The notes: generated by a model from the letters alone, not told the origin. A stretch of 64,000 nt of DNA from Plantactinospora endophytica (GCF_016862915.1 NZ_BONW01000005.1:1-64000), one strand, 5' to 3'; counted from the stretch's first letter, positions 18,113-28,294 are shown. Made by a program: numbers and translations.

Positions 18113-19726
18113 TCAGGCGACCGGGCCGACCCGGCCGAGGTCGGTGAGGATGCGTCGGGCCGCGTTGTGTCCGGCGGCACCGATCACGCTGCCGGCGGGA
18201 TGGCAACCGGCGCTGCCGGCGTACAGGCCGTCGACGCCGGTGGCGTAGGGCATCCGGTCGGTGAACGAGACCGTGTTGTCGACGTGGTGGATGTGCCCGC
18301 CGGTGATGCCGAAGTGCGCCTCGATGCCGGGCGGGGACAGCGGTACCGCGTCGGCGACCAGTTCGGTGGTGCCGGGGGCGTACCGGTCGCAGATCTCCAG
18401 CAGCCGGGCGACGTACCCGGGCAGCAACTCGTCCCAGGAGCCGTCGACCGGGGCGTACGGGACGGACTGCACGAAGAGCGCGGACGAGTGGTGTCCGGCC
18501 TCGTCGGACAACGACGGGTCGACGGTGGTGTGCAGGTACCACTCGATGGTCGGCTCGTCCGGCAGCCGGCCCGCCTGCACGTCCGCCCACATGCCGCGCA
18601 GGGCCGCCATCGGCGAGTCCCCGGCCGAGGCCGGCAGCAGGCCGCCGGAGCCGGGCAGCAGGTGGATGGTGGCGCCGAACGGGCTCGGCGAGCCCTCGGG
18701 CAGGCAGGAGAAGTCCGGCAGCCCGGCCAGCGCCAGGTTGACCTTGAGTGTGGTGCCGGTGCGCCGGACCGCTGCCATCCGTTCGGTGAGCGCGGCCGGC
18801 AGGGCGCCGTCGGGCACCAGTTCCAGCAACCGGTACGGGTCACCGGCGCCGAGTACCACCTCGGCGGCGACGCTCCGCCCGTCGGCGAGTACGACTCCGC
18901 TGGCCGCGCCGCCGTCCAGGGTGATCGCGGCGACCGGCGTACCGGTGAGGATCTTCGCTCCGGCGGCCCGGGCGGCGTCGGCGAAGGTCCGGCTGACGGT
19001 CCCCATCCCGCCTTCGACGATCATCCAGGTGCCACCCGCACCGGGCAGCCGGCACATGTTGTGGGCCAGGAAGTTGTATCCGGTACCCGGGTCGTCCGGG
19101 CCGGCGTTCAGCCCGGAGAGGCCGTCGGTGACCGCGTACATCGAGACCAGCAGTTCGGAGCGGAAGTCGAACCGGGCCAGGTAGTCGGCGACGGAGCCGC
19201 GTACCAGGTCGACGAAGACCTCGCGCAGCGCGGGCCGCACGTAGCGGTCGGCGGTCTCGGGCACCGGCAGCGGTTCGGCCAGCCAGGCCGGCGCCAGGTC
19301 GTCGCGGAGCGCGGCGAGTTCGGCCTGCATGGCGTCGTCGGCCGCCACGTCGGCCCGGGAGAAGAACCGTTCCATCTGCTGCCGGGTCGCCTCCCGGTCG
19401 GCGCCGAAGAGCAGGTACGGCGAGCCGGGGCCGCCCGGGGTGGGCAGGAAGTAGTGCGGATCGCGGCGCAGCACCGGCAGCTCGACGCCGAGCAGCCGGA
19501 TCAGCTCCGGCGGCATCAGGCCGAGCAGGTACGAGCCGGTGGAGTGCCGCAGCTCGGGCACCTTCGGGAACGGGTTCTCGGTGCGGGCGGCGCCGCCGAT
19601 CGTTCCGGTGGCCTCCAGCACCAGCACGTCGAGGCCGGCGCGGGCCAGCAGGATCGCGGATACCAGGCCGTTGTGGCCGGCGCCGACGATCACGACGTCG
19701 GCGCGGGAGGGTAGCTCGGCGGTCAT
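18113..19726 (-). CDS. Phytoene-desaturase-like FAD oxidoreductase
   Basis: 537 aa flavoprotein of the phytoene dehydrogenase/PYROXD2 group. The FAD-binding Rossmann motif is VVIVGAGHNGLVSAI, ending in IGGAART. The C-terminal FAD signature includes GLYAGSAGCHPAGSV. No carotenoid genes are nearby, so a carotenoid role is not supported. The ATG at 19726 lies 11 bp after the TetR stop, so the two genes are probably cotranscribed from the operator region at 20622. The substrate, perhaps a hydrophobic lipid, is an inference from the MMPL neighbour. Confidence 0.85.
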   Translation of the reverse strand: MTAELPSRADVVIVGAGHNGLVSAILLARAGLDVLVLEATGTIGGAARTENPFPKVPELRHSTGSYLLGLMPPELIRLLGVELPVLRRDPHYFLPTPGGPGSPYLLFGADREATRQQMERFFSRADVAADDAMQAELAALRDDLAPAWLAEPLPVPETADRYVRPALREVFVDLVRGSVADYLARFDFRSELLVSMYAVTDGLSGLNAGPDDPGTGYNFLAHNMCRLPGAGGTWMIVEGGMGTVSRTFADAARAAGAKILTGTPVAAITLDGGAASGVVLADGRSVAAEVVLGAGDPYRLLELVPDGALPAALTERMAAVRRTGTTLKVNLALAGLPDFSCLPEGSPSPFGATIHLLPGSGGLLPASAGDSPMAALRGMWADVQAGRLPDEPTIEWYLHTTVDPSLSDEAGHHSSALFVQSVPYAPVDGSWDELLPGYVARLLEICDRYAPGTTELVADAVPLSPPGIEAHFGITGGHIHHVDNTVSFTDRMPYATGVDGLYAGSAGCHPAGSVIGAAGHNAARRILTDLGRVGPVA

Positions 19727-19737
19727 GCTCGGCAAGC

Positions 19738-20598
19738 CTAGTTCGGTTGGCCGCTCGCGGTGCGGGCTTGGCCGCCGCCGACACCGGGCGTGCTGCCGAT
19801 GCCGGCCTCGGTGCCGGTGGCGGGCGTGCTGCCGATGCCGGGCTCGGTGCCGATGCCGGATTCGGTGCCGGGCGTGGCGGCAGTGCCGGGCGTGGTGCCG
19901 GTGCTGGTGTGGAGTTGCTGGAGGAAGGCGGCCAGTTCCGCCTCGAAGAGCGCCTCCGGGTCGGTGACCGCCCACCGGAGCTGGGCGTAGACCTCCATAG
20001 ACACCAGCCCGTACAGCATGGTCCAGCCGGAGAGCATCAGGCAGGCGACCTCGACGGGCAGCTCGGGATGCTTCTCCCGCAGCGGGGCCAGCGAGTCGGT
20101 GAGGCGGGAGTCGACCTGGCCGGCCAGCGGCACCGGGTACGGGTTCCGGCGCCAGAGTTCGACCAGCGGGGCGAGGAAGACGTGCCCGAGTCGGGCGCCC
20201 GGATCCTCGTCGTTCGCGCAGTTGTCCGGGAAGGCGTCGATGCCGGGTACCACGCTGCCGAAGACCAGGCCGAACTCGACCGGGTGCCGGACCGACCAGC
20301 ACCGGAAGGCCCGGGCCGCCGTGACGAGCTGGTCGAGGGGTTCGTCGCCGGCCGTGTCGCGGGCCGCTTCGAGCTGCTCGCAGAGCTCGTCCAGCAGATC
20401 GCCGGCCAGCTCGACGATCAGGGCCTCCAGACTGGGGAAGTACCGGTAGATGGCGGGAGCGGTCATACCCATGTCGCGGGCGATGGCGCGCAGCGAGATG
20501 GCCTGCGGTCCGCCGGTCACCAACAGTCGCCGTGCCCCGTCCTTGATCTCGGAGACGGCGGCGGTGCGCAGGCGTTCCCGGCGGGTCGGTGCCGTCAT
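19738..20598 (-). CDS. TetR/AcrR-family transcriptional regulator
   Basis: 286 aa. The N-terminal helix-turn-helix spans AISLRAIARDMGMTAPAIYR (residues 35-55), followed by YFPSLEALIVELAGDLL. The ligand-binding domain resembles WHG-type TetR proteins. The last 45 residues are a low-complexity tail of GTEPGIGS/GTEAGIGS repeats. ATG at 20598 with AAGGGGG upstream. It is divergent from the MMPL gene, and the palindromic operator between them suggests autorepression plus control of the exporter. Confidence 0.92.
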   Translation of the reverse strand: MTAPTRRERLRTAAVSEIKDGARRLLVTGGPQAISLRAIARDMGMTAPAIYRYFPSLEALIVELAGDLLDELCEQLEAARDTAGDEPLDQLVTAARAFRCWSVRHPVEFGLVFGSVVPGIDAFPDNCANDEDPGARLGHVFLAPLVELWRRNPYPVPLAGQVDSRLTDSLAPLREKHPELPVEVACLMLSGWTMLYGLVSMEVYAQLRWAVTDPEALFEAELAAFLQQLHTSTGTTPGTAATPGTESGIGTEPGIGSTPATGTEAGIGSTPGVGGGQARTASGQPN

Positions 20599-20621
20599 CG
20601 CGAACCCCCTTGACCAAAAGA

Positions 20622-20648
20622 AACGCTGTTGCGATAGTAAACAGCGTT
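20622..20648. promoter_or_regulatory. TetR operator palindrome
   Basis: AACGCTGTT (20622-20630) and AACAGCGTT (20640-20648) are perfect inverted arms with a 9-nt AT-richer centre (GCGATAGTA). It sits 24 nt before the TetR ATG and 57 nt before the MMPL ATG. The 27-bp size is typical of TetR sites. Confidence 0.75.
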
Positions 20649-20705
20649 CACTCATTTGACGCCTTGTTACGGCTAAGACCTTAACGGCTGACGGGAGAGC
20701 AGGCG

Positions 20706-23033
20706 ATGTTCGCGTGGTGGGGAAGGGCGGTGGTCCGACTCCGGTGGGCGGTGCTCGCCGCCGGCCTGGTGCTGGTCGCGGTCGGCGCGACCTGGGGGAC
20801 CGGGGTGTTCGGCTCGCTGACCGGCGGAGGCTTCGAGGACCCCGGCAGCGAGTCGGTCCGGACCGACCAGCGGATCAGCGCCGAACTCGGTAACCAGGGC
20901 GCCGACCTGCTCGTCCTCTATTCCAGCGGTACCAGCACCGTGGACCAGCCGGCCTTCCGGGACCCGGTCACGGCGACCCTGGCCCGGCTCCGCCAGCATC
21001 CCGAGGTCGCCAGCGTGACGAGCTGGTACGAGACGCAGGCGCCGGCACTGCTCGCCAACGACCGGCATGCCACGTACGCGGCGGTGCAGTTGCGGGCCAC
21101 CGACCCGGACGAGCAGGCCGAGGCGTACCGGGAACTGCGGCCGGCGCTGGACGCCCCCGGGATCACCACCGAGGCCGGCGGCACCGTGGCGTTCCTGGCC
21201 GAGGCGAACGAGCAGACCACCGAGGACATCACCCGGGCGGAGACGCTCTCCCTGCCGATCCTGCTGGTGCTGCTGATCCTGATCTTCCGAGGGCTGGTCG
21301 CCGCCGCCACCCCGCTGCTGGTCGGCGGGCTGGCCATCCTCGGCGCCTTCGTCGCGGTCCGGCTGCTCGGCATGGTCACCGACATCTCCGTCTTCGCCAT
21401 CAACATCATCACGCTGATCGGCCTCGGCATGGCCGTCGACTACGCGCTCTTCATCGTCAGCCGGTTCCGGGAGGAACTCGCCGCCGGCCATCCGACCAGC
21501 GAGGCGATCCGGCGCACCATGAGTACCGCCGGCCGGACGGTGATGGTCTCCGGGCTCACCATCGCGACCGCGCTGGCCAGCCTGCTGATCTTCCCGCAGT
21601 CGTTCCTCCGCTCGATGGGGCTGGGCGGGATCGCCGCCGTCCTGGTCGCCATGCTTGCCTCGCTGACCGTGCTGCCGGCCCTGCTCGCGGTGCTCGGCCC
21701 GCGGATCAACGCGCTCGCCGTACGCCTGCCGTGGCGGCGCCGGACGGACCGTTCCCGGCCGGACGGCACTGCCGCCACCGGTACCGGCCCGGCCGGCGTC
21801 GGCGGCTCCGGGGCCTGGGCACGGCTGGCCCGCAGCGTGATGCGGCGCCCGGTGCTCTACCTGCTCGGCGTGGTCGCCGTGCTCGCCGTCTTCGCCGCCC
21901 CCTCGCTGCGGATGGAGGCCGGCGGCTTCGACGAGCGGGTGCTGCCCGCCGACGCGGTACCTCGGCTGGTGGCCGAGCGGATCGCGTCGGACTTCCCGGG
22001 CGGCAGCGTCGGGCCGGTCGAGGTGCTCGTCTCCGGCGCGTCGGCGGCCGAGGCACAGCGGTTCGGCGACGAGCTGAGCCGGATCTCCGGGGTCAGCGGT
22101 GTGCAGGTGACGGCGAACCGGGGGGACTCGACCCTGCTCTCGGTGACCTATCCCGGCGAGCCGACCGGCCCGGTCGCGGAACAGGTGGTCCGGGCCGTCC
22201 GGGACGTGCCGGCACCGGAGGGTGCGGAGGTGCTGGTCGGCGGGCGGCCGGCGTTCGACGTGGACCTGTTGGACAGTCTCACCTCGCGGCTGCCGTGGAT
22301 GGGCCTGATCATGGCGTCGGCAACCCTGGTACTGCTCTTCCTCGCCTTCGGGTCGGTACTGCTGCCGATCAAGGCGGTGCTGATGAACCTGGTCTCGATC
22401 GGCGCGTCGTTCGGCGTGGTGGTGTGGATCTTCCAGGACGGGCACCTCGCCGACTGGCTCGACTTCACCCCGACCGGGTTCATCGAGCCGAGCAACCCGA
22501 TCCTGATGCTGGCGGTGCTGTTCGGGCTCGCCACCGACTACGAGGTCTTCCTGCTCTCCCGGGTACGCGAGGAGTGGGACCGGACCGGCGACAACACCGC
22601 CTCGGTGACCGCCGGGTTGCAGTACACCGGCCGGATCATCACCGCCGCCGCGCTGCTGCTGATCGTCGTGGTCGCCGGCTTCGCCACCGGCGGCGTGGTC
22701 TTCGTCAAGCTGATCGGCATCGGGATGATCGTGGCGATCGTGGTCGACGCGACCCTGGTACGGGCACTACTGGTCCCGGCCACCATGCGACTGCTGGGCC
22801 GCTGGAACTGGTGGGCGCCCGGGCCACTCGCCCGGGTCTACCGCCGCTACGGCATCCGCGAGTCACCGACCGATCCGACCGATCCTGCTGATCCCGCTGC
22901 TCCGGCCAATGCCATCGATTCTGCCGGTCCTGTCGATCCGGCCGATTCTGCCGGTCCGGCCGACCCGACCGGTTCGCCCGGCACCGGTCCGCAGGCCGGA
23001 TCACGGAAGGCGGTCGAGAGCGCCAGGCGTTGA
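20706..23033 (+). CDS. MMPL-family RND exporter
   Basis: 775 aa with two repeated halves, each with an extracellular domain followed by five or six transmembrane helices. Residues 1-30 are the first helix. GLGMAVDYALFIVSRFREEL (about residue 240) and FGLATDYEVFLLSRVREEW (about residue 610) are the conserved proton-relay motifs. MMPL proteins export lipids, lipopeptides or drugs. The C-terminal 50 residues are a disordered DPADPAAP/SAGPADP repeat tail. Start ATG 20706 after GGGAGAGCAGGCG. Control by the divergent TetR regulator is likely. Confidence 0.93.
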   Translation: MFAWWGRAVVRLRWAVLAAGLVLVAVGATWGTGVFGSLTGGGFEDPGSESVRTDQRISAELGNQGADLLVLYSSGTSTVDQPAFRDPVTATLARLRQHPEVASVTSWYETQAPALLANDRHATYAAVQLRATDPDEQAEAYRELRPALDAPGITTEAGGTVAFLAEANEQTTEDITRAETLSLPILLVLLILIFRGLVAAATPLLVGGLAILGAFVAVRLLGMVTDISVFAINIITLIGLGMAVDYALFIVSRFREELAAGHPTSEAIRRTMSTAGRTVMVSGLTIATALASLLIFPQSFLRSMGLGGIAAVLVAMLASLTVLPALLAVLGPRINALAVRLPWRRRTDRSRPDGTAATGTGPAGVGGSGAWARLARSVMRRPVLYLLGVVAVLAVFAAPSLRMEAGGFDERVLPADAVPRLVAERIASDFPGGSVGPVEVLVSGASAAEAQRFGDELSRISGVSGVQVTANRGDSTLLSVTYPGEPTGPVAEQVVRAVRDVPAPEGAEVLVGGRPAFDVDLLDSLTSRLPWMGLIMASATLVLLFLAFGSVLLPIKAVLMNLVSIGASFGVVVWIFQDGHLADWLDFTPTGFIEPSNPILMLAVLFGLATDYEVFLLSRVREEWDRTGDNTASVTAGLQYTGRIITAAALLLIVVVAGFATGGVVFVKLIGIGMIVAIVVDATLVRALLVPATMRLLGRWNWWAPGPLARVYRRYGIRESPTDPTDPADPAAPANAIDSAGPVDPADSAGPADPTGSPGTGPQAGSRKAVESARR

Positions 23034-23155
23034 GATCTCGGCGCCGGTCGCCGACCCGGGCGTCCGTCTGCTGCTCGGACGCCCCGATCGAGTCGTCGGC
23101 CCGGTTCGTAAATGTGCTGGCCCTCCTCGCCCCCGGGTGGCTAGCATCCGGGCCC

Positions 23156-23698
23156 GTGACCATCTACGAGACCGAGCGGCTGCTCGTTCGCGACTGGACG
23201 CAGGAGCCGGACGACCTGGCCCGGGTCCTCGACACGTACTCCCGGCCGGAGGTCGTCCGGTTCCTCAACGCGCCGATGTTCCCGCTGCGCGACCCGGCCG
23301 GCGCCGACGAGCTGGTACGCCGCTGGCACGCCCGCAACGCCCAGTTCGCCGCCGGGTACGGCATCTGGGCGGTGCAGCGCCGGGACGACGGCCGGGTGGT
23401 CGGCACGGTGATGCTGAAGCCGCTGCCCGGACCCGACGAGCGGGAGTTGACCGAGGACATCGAGGTCGGCTGGCACCTGCACCCCGACTCGTGGGGGCAC
23501 GGCTACGCCAGCGAGGCGGCCCGGGGTGCGGTCGAGCGCGGCTTCGCTCTCGGCGTGCCGGAGATCTACGCCGTGGTGGCGCCCGGCAACGAGGCGTCGA
23601 TGTCGGTCGCCCGGCGCCTCGGCATGACCTTCGTCGGCCGGCGCACCGACTGGTACGGCGGCGAGGAACTGGAGACCTTCCGACTGTCCCGGGCGTAG
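23156..23698 (+). CDS. GNAT-family acetyltransferase (RimJ/RimL type)
   Basis: 180 aa GNAT protein beginning [14 protein letters not shown], the usual start of RimJ/RimL-like N-acetyltransferases. The acetyl-CoA-binding region is [18 protein letters not shown], followed by [18 protein letters not shown]. Substrate unknown. The GTG at 23156 is preceded by TAGCAT (23142-23147) at leaderless distance. The longer open frame from 23030 is not supported by the family. Confidence 0.88.
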   Translation: MTIYETERLLVRDWTQEPDDLARVLDTYSRPEVVRFLNAPMFPLRDPAGADELVRRWHARNAQFAAGYGIWAVQRRDDGRVVGTVMLKPLPGPDERELTEDIEVGWHLHPDSWGHGYASEAARGAVERGFALGVPEIYAVVAPGNEASMSVARRLGMTFVGRRTDWYGGEELETFRLSRA

Positions 23699-23754
23699 GG
23701 GCTGTCTCGCCCGGGCGGGCCGTGCCCGGTCGTCCGATTGGGTAGGGTGCCGCC

Positions 23755-23844
23755 GTGCGGATCGAATACACCACGGTGCGGGACGCCGGGTACGGGGCAC
23801 TCTCAGCGGACGCCCAGGAGCGGTCGGGGAGAATGGCCCGGTGA
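23755..23844 (+). CDS. Possible 29-residue leader peptide before dxr
   Basis: A GTG at 23755 follows a TAGGGT box (23743-23748) at leaderless spacing and opens a 29-codon frame starting [14 protein letters not shown]. It ends in a TGA that overlaps the dxr GTG (GTGA). It may simply be the 5' leader of the dxr mRNA translated to couple initiation; no homology is recognised. Confidence 0.35.
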   Translation: MRIEYTTVRDAGYGALSADAQERSGRMAR

Positions 23845-25052
23845 GCTCTCCCCGTGAGATCGTCCTGCTCGGTTCCACCGGCTCGATCGGTACCCAGGCG
23901 ATCGACATAGCCCGCCGCAACCCGGACCGGTTCCGGGTGGTCGCGCTCGGTGCCGGTGGCGGCAACGTGGCCCAGCTCGCCGCCCAGGCCCTCGAACTCG
24001 GCGTCGAGGCGGTCGGGGTGGCCAGAGCCTCCGCCGCCCAGGACCTGCAACTCGCCTTCTATGCCGAGGCGGCCAAGCGGGGCTGGACCAGCGGCGACTT
24101 CAAGCTTCCCAAGATCGTCGCCGGGCCGGACGCGATGACCGAGCTGGCCGAGTGGCCCTGCGACATCGTGCTCAACGGCGTCGTCGGCTCGCTCGGGCTG
24201 GCGCCGACCCTGGCCGCGCTGCGCGCCGGGCGTACCCTCGCGCTGGCCAACAAGGAGTCGCTGGTTGCCGGCGGGCCGGTGGTGCGGGCCGCGCTACAGC
24301 GGCCGGACCAGATCGTGCCGGTCGACTCCGAGCACTCGGCACTGGCCCAGTGCCTGCGCGGCGGCAGCCGGGCCGAGGTGCGCCGGCTGATCCTCACCGC
24401 CAGCGGCGGGCCGTTCCGGGGTCGGCGCCGGGACGAGTTGACCGAGGTCACACCCGAGCAGGCGCTGGCACATCCGACCTGGAACATGGGGCCGGTGGTC
24501 ACGATCAACTGCGCCAACCTGGTGAACAAGGCGCTGGAAGTGATCGAGACCCACGAGCTGTTCGGGGTGCCGTACGACCAGATCGACGTCGTGGTGCACC
24601 CCCAGTCGGTGATCCACTCGATGGTCGAGTTCGTCGACGGATCGACCCTGGCCCAGGCCAGCCCGCCGGACATGCGGCTGCCGATCGCGCTCGCCCTCGG
24701 CTGGCCGGACCGGGTTCCCGACGCCGCCGCGGCGGTCGACTGGACCGCCGCGCCCACCTGGGAGTTCAGCCCGCTGGACGAGTCGGCCTTCCCCGCCGTA
24801 CGGCTGGCGAAGCAGGCCGGTGCGGCCGGCCACTGCCGCCCGGCGATCTACAACGCGGCCAACGAGGAGTGCGTGGCCGCGTTCCTGGCGGGCCGGCTGC
24901 CGTTCCTCGGCATCGTCGACACGTTGCAGCGGGTGTTGGAGGCGGCCCCGGATTTTGCCGAACCGGGTAACGTCGAGGAAGTGCTCGCCGCCGAATCCTG
25001 GGCGCGGGCACACGCCCAGGAGATCATCGCGGAAGCGGTGGAAGGAGCCTGA
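23841..25052 (+). CDS. dxr: 1-deoxy-D-xylulose-5-phosphate reductoisomerase
   Basis: DXP reductoisomerase (403 aa), which converts DXP to methylerythritol 4-phosphate with NADPH in the MEP isoprenoid pathway. The NADPH-binding motif is [39 protein letters not shown] and [10 protein letters not shown] line the active site, and the C-terminal [12 protein letters not shown] is conserved. Starts at a GTG inside GTGA and ends in TGATG overlapping the protease gene. Confidence 0.98.
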   Translation: MSSPREIVLLGSTGSIGTQAIDIARRNPDRFRVVALGAGGGNVAQLAAQALELGVEAVGVARASAAQDLQLAFYAEAAKRGWTSGDFKLPKIVAGPDAMTELAEWPCDIVLNGVVGSLGLAPTLAALRAGRTLALANKESLVAGGPVVRAALQRPDQIVPVDSEHSALAQCLRGGSRAEVRRLILTASGGPFRGRRRDELTEVTPEQALAHPTWNMGPVVTINCANLVNKALEVIETHELFGVPYDQIDVVVHPQSVIHSMVEFVDGSTLAQASPPDMRLPIALALGWPDRVPDAAAAVDWTAAPTWEFSPLDESAFPAVRLAKQAGAAGHCRPAIYNAANEECVAAFLAGRLPFLGIVDTLQRVLEAAPDFAEPGNVEEVLAAESWARAHAQEIIAEAVEGA

Positions 25053-26293
25053 TGCTGTACCTGCTCGGGGTGGTGGCGTTCGCCCTGGGGATCCTGATCT
25101 CGGTGAGCCTGCACGAGGCCGGGCACATGCTCGTGGCCAAGCGGTTCGGGATGAAGGTGACCCGATACTTTGTCGGCTTCGGCCCCACGATCTGGTCGTT
25201 CCGCCGGGGCGAGACGGAGTACGGCCTCAAGGCGATCCCGCTCGGCGGCTTCTGCAAGATCGTCGGGATGACCCCGCAGGACGACGACGTCGACCCGGCG
25301 GACGAGCACCGGGTGATGTGGCGGTACCCGCTCTGGAAGCGGACCGCGGTGATGGCCGCCGGCTCGGTGGCGCACTTCACCCTCGCCATCGTCACGCTCT
25401 GGTTCGCCGCGATCTTCATGGGGCTGCCCAACCCGGACTACCCGACCAACACCGCCGAGATCCGCAACGAGCCGGCCCGGATCGAGCTGGCGCCCTGCGT
25501 GGTCCGGGAGAACGCGGCCAGGGCCTGCCAGCCGGGCGACCCGGCGAGCCCGGCGGCCCAGGCCAACCTGCGCAGCGGTGACGTGATCACCGCTATCGGC
25601 ACCATCCCGGTGGCGAACTGGGGGCAGATGCTGGACGCGGTACGGGCGACCAAGCCGGGCCCGGCGCAGGTGACGTACCTCCGCGACGGCGCGACGCAGA
25701 CCGCCCAGGTCGACCTGGCCGAGGTGCAGCGCCCGCCGCAGGACCAGGCGGACGGTCCGGTCGGCCCGGTCTCGGCGCTCGGCGTCGGCCTGGGTACTCC
25801 GGCGACGGTCACCTACAGCCCGATCGGCGCCTTCGGCGCCACCGCCGACTTCACCGGCGACATGGCGGTCAACACCGCCAAGGCGATCCAGCGGATCCCG
25901 CAGAAGGTCCCGGCGCTCTGGGCGGCGATCACCGGTGAGGAACGTGACGTCGACACCCCGATCAGTGTGGTCGGGGCGAGCCGGCTCGGTGGCGAGGCCG
26001 TCCAGCACGGCCTCTGGGAAGTCTTCGTACTGCTCTTCATCTCGCTGAACTTCTTCATCGGCGTCTTCAACCTGCTCCCGCTGCTGCCGATGGACGGCGG
26101 GCACATCGCGATCGCCTGGTTCGAGCGCGTCCGGTCCTGGCTCTTCGCCCGGTTGGGCAAGCCCGATCCCGGACGGGTCGACTATTTCAAGCTGATGCCC
26201 GTAACGTACGCCTTGATCCTGATCGGCGGCGCGTTCACGCTGCTTACCGTCACCGCCGACGTGGTCAATCCGATAACCCTGATTCAGAGGTGA
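25052..26293 (+). CDS. Site-2 intramembrane zinc protease (RseP/Rip1)
   Basis: M50-family site-2 protease (413 aa). The zinc motif is HEAGH at residues 21-25 in the first helix, with the third-ligand region [17 protein letters not shown] near residue 345. A PDZ domain lies around residues 165-230 ([19 protein letters not shown]). Mycobacterial Rip1 cleaves anti-sigma factors in regulated intramembrane proteolysis. It sits between dxr and ispG exactly as in mycobacteria and overlaps dxr by 1 nt. Confidence 0.95.
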   Translation: MLYLLGVVAFALGILISVSLHEAGHMLVAKRFGMKVTRYFVGFGPTIWSFRRGETEYGLKAIPLGGFCKIVGMTPQDDDVDPADEHRVMWRYPLWKRTAVMAAGSVAHFTLAIVTLWFAAIFMGLPNPDYPTNTAEIRNEPARIELAPCVVRENAARACQPGDPASPAAQANLRSGDVITAIGTIPVANWGQMLDAVRATKPGPAQVTYLRDGATQTAQVDLAEVQRPPQDQADGPVGPVSALGVGLGTPATVTYSPIGAFGATADFTGDMAVNTAKAIQRIPQKVPALWAAITGEERDVDTPISVVGASRLGGEAVQHGLWEVFVLLFISLNFFIGVFNLLPLLPMDGGHIAIAWFERVRSWLFARLGKPDPGRVDYFKLMPVTYALILIGGAFTLLTVTADVVNPITLIQR

Positions 26294-26300
26294 GGACAGA

Positions 26301-27470
26301 GTGACCGCAGTCAGTCTCGGCATGCCCGCCGTACCGCCGCCGCCGCTCGCGACCCGTCGGGCCAGCCGACAGATCAAGGTCGGCTCGGTGCTGGTCGGCG
26401 GTGGGGCACCGGTGTCGGTGCAGTCGATGACCACCACGTTGACCGCAGACGTCAACGCGACGCTCCAGCAGATCGCCGAGCTGACCGCCTCCGGCTGCCA
26501 GATCGTCCGGGTCGCGGTGCCGTCCCAGGACGACGTGGAGGCGCTGCCGGCGATCGCGAAGAAGTCGCAGATCCCGGTGATCGCCGACATCCACTTCCAG
26601 CCGAAGTACGTCTTCGCGGCGATCGACGCGGGCTGTGCGGCGGTCCGGGTGAACCCGGGCAACATCCGGCAGTTCGACGACAAGGTCAAGGAGATCGCGG
26701 CGGCGGCATCGGCGGCCGGGATCCCGATCCGGATCGGGGTCAACGCCGGTTCGCTGGACAAGCGCCTGCTGGCCAAGTACGGCAAGGCCACCGCCGAGGC
26801 GCTTGTCGAGTCGGCGCTCTGGGAGTGCTCGCTCTTCGAGGAGCACGGCTTCCGGGACATCAAGATCTCGGTCAAGCACAACGACCCGGTGGTGATGATC
26901 CGGGCGTACCGGCAGCTCGCCGAGCAGTGCGACTATCCGCTGCACCTGGGGGTGACGGAGGCCGGGCCGGCGTTCCAGGGCACCATCAAGTCGTCGGTGG
27001 CCTTCGGCGCGCTGCTCGCCGAGGGGATCGGCGACACCATCCGGGTCTCGCTCTCCGCGCCGCCGGTCGAGGAGATCAAGGTCGGCAACCAGATCCTGGA
27101 GTCGCTGGGCCTGCGTGAGCGCGGCCTGGAGATCGTCTCGTGTCCCTCCTGCGGCCGGGCCCAGGTCGACGTCTACAAGCTGGCCGAGGAGGTCACCGCC
27201 GGCCTGGAAGGGCTGCCGGTGCCGCTGCGGGTGGCGGTGATGGGCTGCGTCGTGAACGGTCCCGGTGAGGCGCGGGAGGCGGACCTCGGCGTGGCCTCCG
27301 GCAACGGCAAGGGGCAGATCTTCGTCAAGGGCCAGGTGATCAAGACCGTGCCCGAGGGTCAGATCGTGGAGACCCTGATCGAGGAGGCCGTCCGGCTCGC
27401 CGACGAGATGGGCGCCGAACTGCCCGAGGAGCTGCGCGAGATGGTCAAGCCCACCGTCACGGTGCACTGA
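26301..27470 (+). CDS. ispG: 4-hydroxy-3-methylbut-2-enyl diphosphate synthase
   Basis: IspG/GcpE (389 aa), the [4Fe-4S] enzyme that reduces MEcPP to HMBPP. It contains [18 protein letters not shown] and [19 protein letters not shown]. The iron-sulphur Cys residues are in [11 protein letters not shown] and [14 protein letters not shown] start at 26301, 7 bp after the protease stop. Last gene of the dxr-rseP-ispG operon; a nested hairpin follows. Confidence 0.98.
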   Translation: MTAVSLGMPAVPPPPLATRRASRQIKVGSVLVGGGAPVSVQSMTTTLTADVNATLQQIAELTASGCQIVRVAVPSQDDVEALPAIAKKSQIPVIADIHFQPKYVFAAIDAGCAAVRVNPGNIRQFDDKVKEIAAAASAAGIPIRIGVNAGSLDKRLLAKYGKATAEALVESALWECSLFEEHGFRDIKISVKHNDPVVMIRAYRQLAEQCDYPLHLGVTEAGPAFQGTIKSSVAFGALLAEGIGDTIRVSLSAPPVEEIKVGNQILESLGLRERGLEIVSCPSCGRAQVDVYKLAEEVTAGLEGLPVPLRVAVMGCVVNGPGEAREADLGVASGNGKGQIFVKGQVIKTVPEGQIVETLIEEAVRLADEMGAELPEELREMVKPTVTVH

Positions 27471-27492
27471 CCGACGCGTCCCCGAAGACGCC

Positions 27493-27547
27493 GACGGCCC
27501 CGGCCGCCGGGGCGGAGATCTCCTCCGCCACCGGTACCGGGGCCGTC
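27493..27547. terminator. Nested hairpin between ispG and padR
   Basis: Outer arms GACGGCCCCGG (27493-27503) and CCGGGGCCGTC (27537-27547) enclose an inner stem GGCGGAG-ATCTC-CTCCGCC (27511-27529). Both are perfect. The element lies between convergent genes and can terminate both. Confidence 0.7.
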
Positions 27548-27668
27548 GATCGTTTCTCGTCCGCCGAGGTGGAGGTGGCCTCGCTGGCCGACACCACGCT
27601 CGTGCGCCACGGGTGGTTCGTCGCACCGGGGCGCCGGGTCGCGGTCACCCGCTCCCGGCGGTCGTGGC

Positions 27669-28250
27669 TCACTCCGACTCGGCGAGGATGGCGTACAGCT
27701 TGCGCCGGGTCTCGTCGAGCACCTGGGCGGCTCGTTCACGCTGGTCGTCAGTACCGGTCATCATCACCTGGCGCAGCGCGTTCATCGCCTGGAATCCGGC
27801 CTCCCGGATGTCGTGCCAACTGTTGATGGTGTCCTGGGCGAACTCGGCCCACGGCGGCTGTGTGGCGGCCTGGGCGGCCTCCGCCTGCCCGGCCTCGGTG
27901 AGCCCGAAGCGCCGCCGCCCGCCGCCCGACTCCTCGGTGCTGCTGGCGATCAGGCCCTCGTCCTCCAGGAGTTGCAGGGTCGGATAGATCGACCCCGGGC
28001 TCGGTCGCCAGGCGCCGCCGGTGCGCGAGTCGAGTTCCTGGATCATCTCGTAGCCGTGCATCGGCCGCTCGGTCAGCAGTGCGAGCACCGCCGCCCGGAC
28101 GTTCGGCCGCCGTCCCCGGCCACCGCCGCGTCCCCGGCCACCACCCCGGCCGTGTCCGTGCCCGTGTCCGTGACCGGAACCGGGCGGCGGAAAGCCGAAG
28201 CCGCGCATTCGGGCCTCCTGCATGGCGTGGAAACCTCGGTGAAAACCCAT
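27669..28250 (-). CDS. PadR-family regulator with His/Gly-rich N-terminus
   Basis: 193 aa. Residues 50-130 form the PadR winged helix: VRAAVLALLTERPMHGYEMI, then SPGSIYPTLQLLEDEGLI and RRRFGLTEAGQ. The C-terminal helices (residues 135-190) form the dimerisation part. The N-terminus carries an unusual HGHGHGHGRGGGRGRGGGRG run that could bind metal or nucleic acid. ATG at 28250 has a perfect GGAGG 5 nt upstream. The upstream palindromes suggest autoregulation; no target besides itself lies adjacent. Confidence 0.93.
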   Translation of the reverse strand: MGFHRGFHAMQEARMRGFGFPPPGSGHGHGHGHGRGGGRGRGGGRGRRPNVRAAVLALLTERPMHGYEMIQELDSRTGGAWRPSPGSIYPTLQLLEDEGLIASSTEESGGGRRRFGLTEAGQAEAAQAATQPPWAEFAQDTINSWHDIREAGFQAMNALRQVMMTGTDDQRERAAQVLDETRRKLYAILAESE

Positions 28251-28271
28251 CTGGGCCTCCTTAAGACTGTC

Positions 28272-28294
28272 GTTGATAGCTCAACGATATATCG
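28272..28294. promoter_or_regulatory. PadR operator candidates
   Basis: Two adjacent dyads occur in an AT-rich 40-bp stretch: GTTGA-TAGC-TCAAC (28272-28285) and CGATATATCG (28285-28294). CGATATATCG-type palindromes are common upstream of padR genes. They lie 22-44 nt upstream of the padR ATG, where they would block transcription. Confidence 0.6.

Noticed and set aside
18113-20617. Single 834-residue TetR-oxidoreductase fusion
   Set aside because: The upstream part is an Arg/His-rich out-of-frame reading of the TetR gene. The oxidoreductase has its own ATG at 19726 and the TetR gene its own frame.
18113-23033. Carotenoid biosynthesis cluster
   Set aside because: Only one phytoene-desaturase-like gene is present, with no crtB, crtE or cyclase; the similarity is to the broader PYROXD2-type group.
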